From an uncultured Candidatus Melainabacteria bacterium (lineage in GTDB: Bacteria; Cyanobacteriota; Vampirovibrionia; Gastranaerophilales; Gastranaerophilaceae), in the NCBI GenBank assembly GCA_934728585.1, contig CAKVDZ010000009.1, positions 10,560 through 74,559 on the forward strand: a stretch of DNA of 64,000 nucleotides, written 5' to 3'. The notes beneath the pieces were generated by a model. That model was not told the origin of the DNA. It made no database searches and saw only the letters and a program-made list of their open reading frames with translations. The position numbers were made by a program, and so were the translations under genes. This document shows positions 9,887 through 17,336 of this stretch, piece by piece (position 1 is the stretch's first letter; each line of letters starts with the position of its first letter).

Positions 9887-10522
9887 TTATTTTCCAAAAA
9901 TTGGAGGTGGTTGGATATATAGAGGTTTTAGATTTCTCCAATCTCCAAAATCTTTTTCCAGTTTTTTATTTGCAATTTTTATTAATGTTTTAGCAAAATC
10001 GTGTGGAATTTTTGTGAAAGATTGAATATCGCTAGTAACATCTTTAAAAATTTCATACATGCTATCATCGCAAATTATTGAATAATTATCCTCTTTAACC
10101 ATTTCTTTAATGTCATCAATTGCGATTGAGCCTAAAATTTCTTCGTCCAAAACGTAAGCCATATTTTTTCTTGCATCAAGTAAAACTAGAGTTTTTTTGT
10201 CTGTAGGTGATTCTAAGTCAGCGATTAATTCAAGAGATGAAATGCCGATGGCTTTTAAATTAAGCTGTTGAGCCATAATTCTTGCTACGCTCGTGCAAGC
10301 TCTAATTCCTGTGAAACTTCCTGGTCCAACATTTGTCGCAATTGCTGTTAAATCTTGTGGTGTTAAGTTGTTTTCTTTCAAAACTTCAGCAATAGTTGAG
10401 ATTAAATATGCTGAATGATATGTGTTGCCATTGTTTTCAATAATTTTTGTACAAAGAACGTTATCCTCGTCAGCCAAACCGACGTATGTTTTGTCTAGGC
10501 AAGTGTCAAAAGTTAATAACAT
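9887..10522 (-). CDS. tsaB: tRNA threonylcarbamoyladenosine biosynthesis protein TsaB
   Basis: A 211-residue partner of TsaD in making t6A37 on ANN-decoding tRNAs. The ASKHA-fold N-terminus (MLLTFDTCLDKTYVGL) and the family hallmark VGPGSFTGIRACTSVARI are present; the length is slightly below the usual ~230. It overlaps the end of tsaE by 10 bases, so the two are translationally coupled. It is the last gene of a long minus-strand operon that begins with a TPR gene at 14711 and contains HDOD and GGDEF signalling genes. Confidence 0.92.
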   Translation of the reverse strand: MLLTFDTCLDKTYVGLADEDNVLCTKIIENNGNTYHSAYLISTIAEVLKENNLTPQDLTAIATNVGPGSFTGIRACTSVARIMAQQLNLKAIGISSLELIADLESPTDKKTLVLLDARKNMAYVLDEEILGSIAIDDIKEMVKEDNYSIICDDSMYEIFKDVTSDIQSFTKIPHDFAKTLIKIANKKLEKDFGDWRNLKPLYIQPPPIFGK

Positions 10523-10986
10523 TTTCTTAATTCCTCAATAATTTTAATTTCTTTCTCGCCATAAGCAGTAAATGCATAAGTTCTGCTGTCGTCAGGTTCG
10601 TAAGTTACATTTATTTCTATTCTGTTAAATGGAATTTCATCTTGTGAAAATTCAGCCCACTCAACAAAAGTTAGGATTTTACCCTCTGAATACTCTCTTA
10701 ATTCGTCGCAAATTGTTTTAACACCTACGTTTTCCAATCTGTACAAATCAAAGTGATAAACAGGGATTTTACCTGTATGATATTCGTTTAAAATAACAAA
10801 ACTAGGGCTTGTAACATGTTCTGTAATCCCCATATTTTCAGCAACAAGTTTAACAAGAGCGGTTTTACCTGCTCCAATTTCGCCAAAAAGATTAATAAAA
10901 CACCCATTTTCTAAAAGAGGAGTTAAGTTTTTAGCTAAATTTGCCGTGTCATTCAAAGACTTGCAGTTAACATTAAATGTACTCAT
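10513..10986 (-). CDS. tsaE: tRNA threonylcarbamoyladenosine ATPase TsaE
   Basis: A 157-residue P-loop ATPase that drives turnover of the TsaBD complex in t6A synthesis. Walker A is GEIGAGKTALVK (residues ~36-47). The family phrases TSPSFVILNEY and HFDLYRLE follow, and the Trp-containing VEWAEF near residue 107 is typical. GAGG lies about 7 bases before the ATG. It begins 2 bases after the diguanylate cyclase stop and overlaps tsaB, so it is co-transcribed with signalling genes. Confidence 0.92.
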   Translation of the reverse strand: MSTFNVNCKSLNDTANLAKNLTPLLENGCFINLFGEIGAGKTALVKLVAENMGITEHVTSPSFVILNEYHTGKIPVYHFDLYRLENVGVKTICDELREYSEGKILTFVEWAEFSQDEIPFNRIEINVTYEPDDSRTYAFTAYGEKEIKIIEELRKCY

Positions 10987-10988
10987 GT

Positions 10989-12461
10989 CTAGCCTCTGTT
11001 AACAATAACCTTGTTTCTGCCGTGTTCTTTAGCGTAGTATAAAGCTTTATCGGCTTTTGTATATAACTGTTGAGGTTCGTCGCCTTCTTGGTATTGATAT
11101 ACACCAACACTGATTGTAACTTGGATTTCGCTAATTTTAGCATCTTTTACACTAGTCAAATCAACGTGTTTCGCTTCTACTGCGCTACGTAAACGTTGAG
11201 CAACGCTTCCTGCTTCGTCAAGTTTAGTGAACGGTAAAAGAATTGCAAATTCTTCACCACCGTATCTTGATGGAATATCAGATTCTCTAAGTTGTGTTTT
11301 AATAATTTCTGCAACATTTTTAAGAACTTCATCACCAACAGCGTGTCCGTAGTTATCGTTAACCTTTTTGAAGAAGTCGATATCAAGCATGATTGCGCAA
11401 AGAGGACGACCTTGTCTTTTTGCTGTTGCAACTTCTTGACGAAGTCTAACTTCAAATTGACGACGATTGTTTAAACCTGTTAGCGCGTCTAATGTTGCAT
11501 ATTGTAAGTTTTCAGCGTACATGTTAGCACGTTGAATTGTGATTGAAGATTGTTTTGTTAATTGGTCAAGGTAATCAATTTCCCTTTGGCTTAATTTATC
11601 AATGTGGCTGTGTGCTACGATACAACCCAAAATTGATGAATCCGCTGCAACAAGTGGGAATAAACCAATTTTGTTATCGTCAGTTAATAAGTATTGAGTG
11701 TCAGCTGTAATATTATTAACCATTTCTAAAATTTTTGTATCTCTGCAGGCTAGTGGCCATACTAATTTGTATTCATTTTCTTGTCTTAAGAAGATGTATA
11801 CCAAGTGATCAGAGATAAATTTATCAATCATTTCCCCAATTAGAGGGATAATGTAGTTCAAATCATATTGAGTTTCAATGATTTTTGCGATGTTTTTCAT
11901 TGATTCGTGGAAGTCAATGTTGGCTTGCATCTTATCTGCCAAAACCTTGTTTTGGATTTTTAATGATATTTGGTAAGCTGCAATAATCAACGCTTTAAAG
12001 AAGTCGATTGTCAAAACATCTGAAATTGTTAAGTTGATAATAAGCTCAATTAAACCGTATGGATTATCCCCTTTCATTAACGGGAATAAAATTGTGTTTT
12101 TTCTTGCGTTGATGTATTTGTCTATGTCGCTAAAATCTTTGATGTTAATGCTATTATCGTTAATCAAAAAGTCATCATATTTTGAAGTTTTTACAACGTG
12201 ATAAAGTTTTTCGGTGTAGTCTTTGTCATGAATTTCGTCAATAACAATCCAGCTCTTAGCGTAATCTCTAAGAGTTTGGGTGTTATCATCATAAATGTAG
12301 ATATTTAAGTTTTCCAAATTAATCATTTGTCTGAAAGATTCAGAAAGTGATTCAATAATATCTGCAGGGTCAGAGTTTTGTGTCAAACCTATTGACACAT
12401 TTGATAAAAAGTTTAATTCTTTTGAATTTATGCTTTCTGTTTCAAATGAGGCATCGCTCAT
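10989..12461 (-). CDS. GAF-type sensor diguanylate cyclase (GGDEF)
   Basis: A 490-residue soluble protein. Residues ~10-310 have the alpha/beta pattern of one or two GAF-like sensor domains. Residues ~325-488 are a GGDEF domain with DALTGLNNRR, DIDFFKKVND and the active-site signature RYGGEEF. The c-di-GMP feedback I-site is intact: RESD ends exactly five residues before GGEEF. It should therefore make c-di-GMP from two GTP and be product-inhibited. It follows the HDOD gene by 12 bases and precedes tsaE by 2. AAGGG upstream of the ATG is a usable ribosome site. Confidence 0.9.
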   Translation of the reverse strand: MSDASFETESINSKELNFLSNVSIGLTQNSDPADIIESLSESFRQMINLENLNIYIYDDNTQTLRDYAKSWIVIDEIHDKDYTEKLYHVVKTSKYDDFLINDNSINIKDFSDIDKYINARKNTILFPLMKGDNPYGLIELIINLTISDVLTIDFFKALIIAAYQISLKIQNKVLADKMQANIDFHESMKNIAKIIETQYDLNYIIPLIGEMIDKFISDHLVYIFLRQENEYKLVWPLACRDTKILEMVNNITADTQYLLTDDNKIGLFPLVAADSSILGCIVAHSHIDKLSQREIDYLDQLTKQSSITIQRANMYAENLQYATLDALTGLNNRRQFEVRLRQEVATAKRQGRPLCAIMLDIDFFKKVNDNYGHAVGDEVLKNVAEIIKTQLRESDIPSRYGGEEFAILLPFTKLDEAGSVAQRLRSAVEAKHVDLTSVKDAKISEIQVTISVGVYQYQEGDEPQQLYTKADKALYYAKEHGRNKVIVNRG

Positions 12462-12473
12462 AAAACTACCCTT

Positions 12474-13661
12474 TCACCTTATTGAAAAAAAACTATCAAT
12501 ATCGTTTATTTCGTTTGCGATATTAACAACTTCGTCATGTACTTCAACAATATTGTCACCCGAAATATTTAAATTTTCAAGTATATCTAAAGGAATGTTA
12601 TCAATATTTAAGTTTTCGTTACTTGTTATGGCTAAGATTATTTTATTTGCAATATAAACTATGCAACTTTCTTTGTTATATTTATAACTTTGCATTGGCG
12701 CATGGTGGTATGTAATTATGTCGCAGAAAATTTCTGGCAAATTCCAAGAATAAGCCACCATGTTAGCTATTTCGCAGTGGTTTAACCCACATAGTCGTTC
12801 TTCTTGTTTTAAATATTCTTCCTCTGAAAGATTTTCATATTTTAGAATTTTTGAATAATTTTCCCAGTCGTATTGTGCAAAAATTATCTTACCAATGTCG
12901 TGTAAAAATGCTGCAGCAAAGATGTCGTCTTTTGTCGCAATATTGATTTTGTTCGCTAAAATTCTTGATGCAGTTGCAACTAAAAGGGAATGTTTCCAGA
13001 ATTTTTTATAGTCAAATGGCTGATTACCTTTTGGTGAAAACATTTTAAAGATACTTGCAGATAGAATTATACCTTTTATTGTTGTAAATCCAAGGATTGT
13101 AATTGCTTGTTGAATTGTAGAAATTTGTTTGGGAAAACCGTAGTAAGATGAATTTACGAGTTTTAAAACTCTTGCTGTTAATCCAATATCGTTAGAAATA
13201 ATCTTTGACAAATCACTTGCTGAAGCGTTCGGATTTTGCATTATTTCAATAGATTTTGTTATTATTTCTGGCAAAGATGGTATATTTTTGATTTTTTCTG
13301 TAAATGCAGATAATTTTTTCTCAAAAAATGGTTCTTGAGTAGTGTTTGTGTTATTTATAAATATTAATTCAATATTTATTCTATTTAGTTCATCAGAAAT
13401 CCAATCTCTAAAATCTTCGTTTCGGCTAATGATGTCAGGACTTGTTACAATTAAACGCTCTGCAATATTGTAATAGTTACTTAAAATGTTTAATAGAACT
13501 GGCTTGAAATCATCTCGAGAGCTTGTTTCTGTGAAGATTTCATCAATTTCAAAATTGTGACATTTACAAAAATGCTTAATCTCTGCAGTTTGCTTTGATA
13601 GTTGGTCAACTGCAATATTTTCGTTTAATTCGTAGCTACAAATATATGCGATAGTTTTCAA
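12474..13661 (-). CDS. HDOD signalling protein with resolvase-like N-terminal domain
   Basis: A 395-residue protein. Residues ~118-330 form an HDOD domain (IPSLPEIITKSIEIM, STIQQAITILGFTTIKGI) that still carries an HD pair in FLHDIGKIIF and a later YHHAP. Residues 1-103 resemble the catalytic domain of serine recombinases: a start like AYICSYELN, IDEIFTETSSRDDFKPVL in place of the usual E-x-x-S-x(n)-RP-x-L, and LIVTSPDIISRN in place of the D-R-L-x-R segment. The expected catalytic serine/arginine context (Y-x-R-x-S) is absent, so recombination is unlikely. The start is TTG, with AGGAAAG upstream. HDOD proteins act as signalling scaffolds; this one lies directly upstream of a diguanylate cyclase. 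Confidence 0.82.
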   Translation of the reverse strand: MKTIAYICSYELNENIAVDQLSKQTAEIKHFCKCHNFEIDEIFTETSSRDDFKPVLLNILSNYYNIAERLIVTSPDIISRNEDFRDWISDELNRINIELIFINNTNTTQEPFFEKKLSAFTEKIKNIPSLPEIITKSIEIMQNPNASASDLSKIISNDIGLTARVLKLVNSSYYGFPKQISTIQQAITILGFTTIKGIILSASIFKMFSPKGNQPFDYKKFWKHSLLVATASRILANKINIATKDDIFAAAFLHDIGKIIFAQYDWENYSKILKYENLSEEEYLKQEERLCGLNHCEIANMVAYSWNLPEIFCDIITYHHAPMQSYKYNKESCIVYIANKIILAITSNENLNIDNIPLDILENLNISGDNIVEVHDEVVNIANEINDIDSFFSIR

Positions 13662-13676
13662 TAGTCTTTCCTATTT

Positions 13677-14711
13677 CTAATTAAAGTTGAATAATTCTTC
13701 AGAATTACATTTTCTAAAATTTTCGATGATAACAGAATCTTGCTCATCTGTTACTGATATTTTTCCATTGACAAGAACAATTGGTTCTTCAAGTTGTTTT
13801 TTATCTTTGTCTGGTTTATCGTTTTGTGAACCTTTTTGTAAGACTTCCATAGATACTGTGTTTAGAACATCGTAGATATAATTTGAATGGTTAGAAGACG
13901 ATAATACTGCGGCTTTTTCTAATTCATCAACAGCGTATGTTTCTTGACGTAGATGTCTTAACAATAAGCCTAAATTATAATGTGCTTCATAGTGTAAAGG
14001 CTCTGCTTTTATAGCTTTGCAATAATATTGTCCTGCTTTTCTGTAGTCGCCTAGCAAATGGTATGTTAAAGCTAAGTTATAAAGCATGTTATAGTTGTCT
14101 TTAACTATTAAAACAGCATTTTCGTAGGCTACTGCAGCTTTTCCTAGTAAGTCTTTTTTCTCTGATTTTTTTTCTTTTGGCGTGTATAAAGCTTTTTGTG
14201 AGTATGCTCTACCCATATTATAGTAAGCAATTGCTTTATTTTCAGTTTCACTATCTCTGTTGTTGTAAACAAAAGGTATTGAGATTAAATGGTGCTTTGA
14301 ATTTATTATTGATTGATATTGCATAATTGCACCATCAAAATCACCTAACTTTTCTGCTGTGATGATACCAAGGTTCATTCTTGCTGGGGTGTAATTATCT
14401 TTTGCTAAAATTGCATTTTGGTATGCTTGTGCAGCTGAAAAATAATCTTCGTATGCTACATAAATATTTCCAAGGTTTAACCACGCTTCATAATGCCCTG
14501 GAAATAGTGTTAAACCATGCTGGTACGCGTTTACAGCATCTTGCATATTGTGTGCTTTAAAAGCTTTGTCGCCAATATTAACATGGTACATGCCAAGAAT
14601 TTTGTTATATTGTTGTACACCAAAATCTCTGCCAATTGTCACGCAGTATAACAAAAACAGTAATAATGATATAAGAAAAATTTTTATTATAAGACCTAAT
14701 ATTTTCCCCAT
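13677..14711 (-). CDS. Membrane-anchored TPR protein
   Basis: A 344-residue protein with an N-terminal membrane helix (residues ~5-26) and no cleavage site, then at least six tetratricopeptide repeats, e.g. YEAWLNLGNIYVAYEDYFSA and YEAHYNLGLLLRHLRQETYA. The C-terminal ~60 residues are charged and non-repetitive. TPR arrays are protein-docking scaffolds; the partner is not identifiable. It heads the operon TPR-HDOD-GGDEF-tsaE-tsaB (gaps of 15, 12 and 2 bases, then an overlap). The start has no Shine-Dalgarno but a promoter ends six bases before it. Confidence 0.82.
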   Translation of the reverse strand: MGKILGLIIKIFLISLLLFLLYCVTIGRDFGVQQYNKILGMYHVNIGDKAFKAHNMQDAVNAYQHGLTLFPGHYEAWLNLGNIYVAYEDYFSAAQAYQNAILAKDNYTPARMNLGIITAEKLGDFDGAIMQYQSIINSKHHLISIPFVYNNRDSETENKAIAYYNMGRAYSQKALYTPKEKKSEKKDLLGKAAVAYENAVLIVKDNYNMLYNLALTYHLLGDYRKAGQYYCKAIKAEPLHYEAHYNLGLLLRHLRQETYAVDELEKAAVLSSSNHSNYIYDVLNTVSMEVLQKGSQNDKPDKDKKQLEEPIVLVNGKISVTDEQDSVIIENFRKCNSEELFNFN

Positions 14712-14717
14712 AGATAT

Positions 14718-14746
14718 ATATTAATATCTTAATAAAGGATATGCAA
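14718..14746 (-). promoter_or_regulatory. Promoter of the TPR-HDOD-GGDEF-tsaEB operon, predicted leaderless
   Basis: On the minus strand TTGCAT (14741-14746), exactly 17 bases, then TAATAT (14718-14723), then six bases to the ATG at 14711. No ribosome site exists between, so translation should start on the very 5' end of the mRNA. Confidence 0.6.
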
Positions 14747-14762
14747 GTACATTAATATATAT

Positions 14763-15332
14763 TTATCTGTTTTCTATAAGTTGGTTGTAAAAATCTAAAT
14801 GTCTTTGAGCTAGTTTTGGTTTATTCAAATTTTTGTAGCAAAGAGCTAGGTTATATTGAAAATCAGGCTCTGTATTTTTTAAAGTTATGGCTTTTTCAAA
14901 ATACCTTTTTGCTTTTTTATAATCTCCTAACCTGAAATATGCACACCCTATATTGTAATAACCGTATGCAAAATCAGGTTTTATTTTTATAGCATTTTTA
15001 AAACTATCAATTGCCATTAGAGGTCTTTCCTCTGCAAGGTACATATTTCCTAGATTATAGTGAGCTTTATAAAAGTTTTTGTCTGTTAAAATTGAACGCT
15101 TGAACATAAAAACAGCTTCTGCATTCATGTTTTTATCTTGCAATAAGTTCCCCATCAATAACCAATCAGAAGCACTTTTATCAGCCTCTGGAATACTTTG
15201 TAATATCTTAATGGCTTCTTCTATATTATTATCGTTATAAAAAGCCACAGCTTGTTGTGATTTGCTCATTTCTTCTGCAAAACAAGGACTTGCGAACATT
15301 AGAAATAAAATTGTTATCAATAGTTTCTTCAT
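14763..15332 (-). CDS. Exported TPR protein
   Basis: A 189-residue protein: signal peptide MKKLLITILFLMFASPCFA (cleaved before EEM) and about four TPR units, including FYKAHYNLGNMYLAEERPLM and FAYGYYNIGCAYFRLGDYKK. It is probably a periplasmic scaffold. The reading frame is open 12 codons further upstream (to 15368), but the internal ATG at 15332 gives a proper signal peptide and sits six bases after a perfect TATAAT, so I chose it. It stands 52 bases upstream of the next TPR gene, in the same direction, with its own promoter. Confidence 0.82.
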   Translation of the reverse strand: MKKLLITILFLMFASPCFAEEMSKSQQAVAFYNDNNIEEAIKILQSIPEADKSASDWLLMGNLLQDKNMNAEAVFMFKRSILTDKNFYKAHYNLGNMYLAEERPLMAIDSFKNAIKIKPDFAYGYYNIGCAYFRLGDYKKAKRYFEKAITLKNTEPDFQYNLALCYKNLNKPKLAQRHLDFYNQLIENR

Positions 15333-15338
15333 AACAAA

Positions 15339-15367
15339 ATTATAGATTAAATATTTTTCATAGTCCA
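15339..15367 (-). promoter_or_regulatory. Promoter of exported TPR gene, predicted leaderless
   Basis: TGGACT (15362-15367), 17 bases, perfect TATAAT (15339-15344), six bases to the ATG at 15332, no Shine-Dalgarno. The match fixes the start codon choice for this gene. Confidence 0.6.
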
Positions 15368-15428
15368 TTAGTGGAAAAATTTTTAAACGTATGTAATAGT
15401 GTTGCTGATGTCTCTTTTACTGATTAAT

Positions 15429-15467
15429 TCCCTTGTTTATGGCGATTTGAACAAGGGATTTTTTTTA
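15429..15467 (+). terminator. Rho-independent terminator with no obvious upstream gene
   Basis: TCCCTTGTT (15429-15437) pairs with AACAAGGGA (15450-15458) and is followed by eight T on the plus strand only. Genes to the left run the other way, so this terminator serves either an unseen small RNA from ~15370-15428 or is left over from a lost upstream copy of the tandem gene family. Confidence 0.6.
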
Positions 15468-15471
15468 TTTT

Positions 15472-15537
15472 GTTAACAAAAGTTAATAAAACCTGAAAAA
15501 CATGGCAATTATTGACTTTCGAAATACTTTATATAAC
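15472..15537 (+). promoter_or_regulatory. Promoter and operator of tandem paralogue 1
   Basis: Contains GTTAACAAAAGTTAAT (15472-15487), GGCAATT (15504-15510), exactly 15 bases, then ACTTTATATAAC (15526-15537). The first 60 bases match those upstream of paralogue 2 at about 57 positions, and the GGCAATT-N15-ACTTTA layout recurs upstream of the genes at 44868 and 53367. A leader of ~70 bases with a strong GGAGG follows. Confidence 0.6.
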
Positions 15538-15610
15538 TGTAGGGATTTAAAAGTCTTACAAATTGGTTTAAATGGTTAAAAAGTAACAAGTTTTTGGAGG
15601 TTACACGGTT

Positions 15611-16327
15611 ATGTCAGTTAATTTCGGAATGGTAAATCCAACAGCAGGATTGAGCGTTATGGATATGCCAATTTTAAATGCTTATTCAGGTGCTGGCATG
15701 ACAATGAACGGTGTAACTCCATACGCAACACCATATGCAGGCGGAATGTACGGCGGCTTTGGTATATTAAATCCACAATACCAAATGCAAACAATGCAAC
15801 AATGGGATAATTTTGGAATTGATAGACAAGTGTCAATGTACCAAAACCAAAACAATGCGCAATTCAGAATGCAAGGTCAAAACAACAGTATTGCCCGTCA
15901 AATTCAAGTATTGAGCAGTCAAATCAAAGCAGACAATCAAGATAATGTAAAAGCAGAATACGATAAATTGTTAGCAGCAGTAAAAAGTGCATACGGCTCA
16001 CAAGTAAACAAAAACTTAAGCCCAGAAGATCAAGATGCTCAAATCAGAGCATACGCAGAGCAATTATATGCACAACAAACAGGTACATATATAACAGATG
16101 ATATCAGAGCAAATTCATCAAGTTCATTTATGTCAGGTTTAAAACAAATATTGACATTCGGCTTTGGAAACAAAACAACAGCAGATGAAAACATTTCAAG
16201 AATAGAAGGAACAAACCAAACAACAAAATCAAAAGCATCAAAAATTGCAGGTAATGTAGTAGGAGGCTTGTTAGGTGGTATCTTAGCAGTAGGTTCATTC
16301 TTATTATTAAAAGGTAAAAAAGCTTAA
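15611..16327 (+). CDS. Tandem paralogue 1: Gln/Asn-rich protein with C-terminal membrane helix
   Basis: A 238-residue protein of unknown family. It opens MSVNFGMVNP, then a Gly/Met/Tyr-rich stretch (residues ~30-60), a Gln/Asn-rich helical middle (~60-185) and a C-terminal glycine-rich hydrophobic segment (VVGGLLGGILAVGSFLLL) ending in GKKA. There is no signal peptide, so it may be tail-anchored or handled by a dedicated exporter. From residue ~41 to the end it is identical to paralogue 2 at protein level. GGAGG about 10 bases before the ATG and the own promoter suggest high expression. Function unknown. Confidence 0.75.
   Translation: MSVNFGMVNPTAGLSVMDMPILNAYSGAGMTMNGVTPYATPYAGGMYGGFGILNPQYQMQTMQQWDNFGIDRQVSMYQNQNNAQFRMQGQNNSIARQIQVLSSQIKADNQDNVKAEYDKLLAAVKSAYGSQVNKNLSPEDQDAQIRAYAEQLYAQQTGTYITDDIRANSSSSFMSGLKQILTFGFGNKTTADENISRIEGTNQTTKSKASKIAGNVVGGLLGGILAVGSFLLLKGKKA
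15731..16327 (+). repeat. Near-identical repeat, copy 1
   Basis: 597 bases repeated at 16670-17266 with constant offset 939, no gaps and only two differences seen (AAA/AAG and GTA/GTG, both synonymous). It covers the 3' four-fifths of the paralogue. The flanking 5' coding parts differ, which points to gene conversion or very recent duplication with a swapped N-terminus. Confidence 0.92.
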
Positions 16328-16362
16328 CTTAAAAAAATATTCTTGAATATCAAATATAACTT

Positions 16363-16394
16363 CAAAAATCGGGCTTTAATTAGTTCGATTTTTG
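16363..16394 (+). terminator. Terminator after tandem paralogue 1
   Basis: CAAAAATCG (16363-16371) pairs with CGATTTTTG (16386-16394); T-rich sequence follows. It separates paralogue 1 from the promoter of paralogue 2, so each copy is its own transcription unit. Confidence 0.55.
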
Positions 16395-16403
16395 TTGTGT
16401 TTC

Positions 16404-16466
16404 GTTAACAAAAGTTAACAAAACCTGAAAAACATGGCAATTATTGACTTTCAAATTACTTTACAT
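16404..16466 (+). promoter_or_regulatory. Promoter and operator of tandem paralogue 2
   Basis: GTTAACAAAAGTTAAC (16404-16419; both half-sites perfect), GGCAATT (16436-16442), 15 bases, ACTTTACATGTAT (16458 on). Same layout as paralogue 1, but the -10 part has drifted (ACATGTAT in place of ATATAACT), so the two copies may be expressed at different levels. Confidence 0.55.
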
Positions 16467-16543
16467 GTATGTAAGCATAAAAAACTTACAGAATTGGTTT
16501 AAATGGTTTCAATAATAACGAAAGTTATTGGAGGTTTTAAAAA

Positions 16544-17266
16544 ATGACAGTTAATTTCGGAATGGTAAATCCATACATGTATTCAATGGACGCGGATACA
16601 ATTATGAATGCACCTATCCTATCCGCTAATACAGCAATGGGTGGAATGGCAACCGTTGGTGGTATGTCACCATATGCAGGCGGAATGTACGGCGGCTTTG
16701 GTATATTAAATCCACAATACCAAATGCAAACAATGCAACAATGGGATAATTTTGGAATTGATAGACAAGTGTCAATGTACCAAAACCAAAACAATGCGCA
16801 ATTCAGAATGCAAGGTCAAAACAACAGTATTGCCCGTCAAATTCAAGTATTGAGCAGTCAAATCAAAGCAGACAATCAAGATAATGTAAAAGCAGAATAC
16901 GATAAATTGTTAGCAGCAGTAAAAAGTGCATACGGCTCACAAGTAAACAAAAACTTAAGCCCAGAAGATCAAGATGCTCAAATCAGAGCATACGCAGAGC
17001 AATTATATGCACAACAAACAGGTACATATATAACAGATGATATCAGAGCAAATTCATCAAGTTCATTTATGTCAGGTTTAAAACAAATATTGACATTCGG
17101 CTTTGGAAACAAAACAACAGCAGATGAAAACATTTCAAGAATAGAAGGAACAAACCAAACAACAAAATCAAAGGCATCAAAAATTGCAGGTAATGTAGTA
17201 GGAGGCTTGTTAGGTGGTATCTTAGCAGTGGGTTCATTCTTATTATTAAAAGGTAAAAAAGCTTAA
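16544..17266 (+). CDS. Tandem paralogue 2: Gln/Asn-rich protein with C-terminal membrane helix
   Basis: A 240-residue protein. Residues 1-42 (MTVNFGMVNPYMYSMDADTI, then a Gly/Met-rich part) differ from paralogue 1 except for the shared NFGMVNP; everything after is identical in protein sequence, including the C-terminal hydrophobic Gly-rich helix. GGAGG stands 9 bases before the ATG. The divergent N-terminus on a constant body suggests that the exposed or targeting part is at the N-terminus. No known family recognised. Confidence 0.75.
   Translation: MTVNFGMVNPYMYSMDADTIMNAPILSANTAMGGMATVGGMSPYAGGMYGGFGILNPQYQMQTMQQWDNFGIDRQVSMYQNQNNAQFRMQGQNNSIARQIQVLSSQIKADNQDNVKAEYDKLLAAVKSAYGSQVNKNLSPEDQDAQIRAYAEQLYAQQTGTYITDDIRANSSSSFMSGLKQILTFGFGNKTTADENISRIEGTNQTTKSKASKIAGNVVGGLLGGILAVGSFLLLKGKKA
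16670..17266 (+). repeat. Near-identical repeat, copy 2
   Basis: Second copy of the 597-base block at 15731-16327; about 99.7% identical by eye. Confidence 0.92.
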
Positions 17267-17290
17267 TTAAAAAATCCAAAATCATAAGCA

Positions 17291-17320
17291 AAAAAAGGCT
17301 CTTGAAAAAGAGCCTTTTTG
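17291..17320. terminator. Bidirectional terminator
   Basis: AAAAAGGCTCTT, GAAA loop, AAGAGCCTTTTT. T-runs appear on both strands, so it ends paralogue 2 (plus) and ferritin (minus). Confidence 0.85.
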
Positions 17321-17336
17321 TTTGAGGAATAATATT

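Noticed and set aside
15390..15458. Small plus-strand frame (~22 codons) before the tandem paralogues
   Set aside because: No ribosome site, and it runs through the terminator hairpin.
15501..15520. TGGCAATTATTGAC as a sigma-54 (-24/-12) promoter
   Set aside because: GG to GC spacing is wrong, the -12 GC is missing, and the second half is not kept at the 44810 and 53126 sites.
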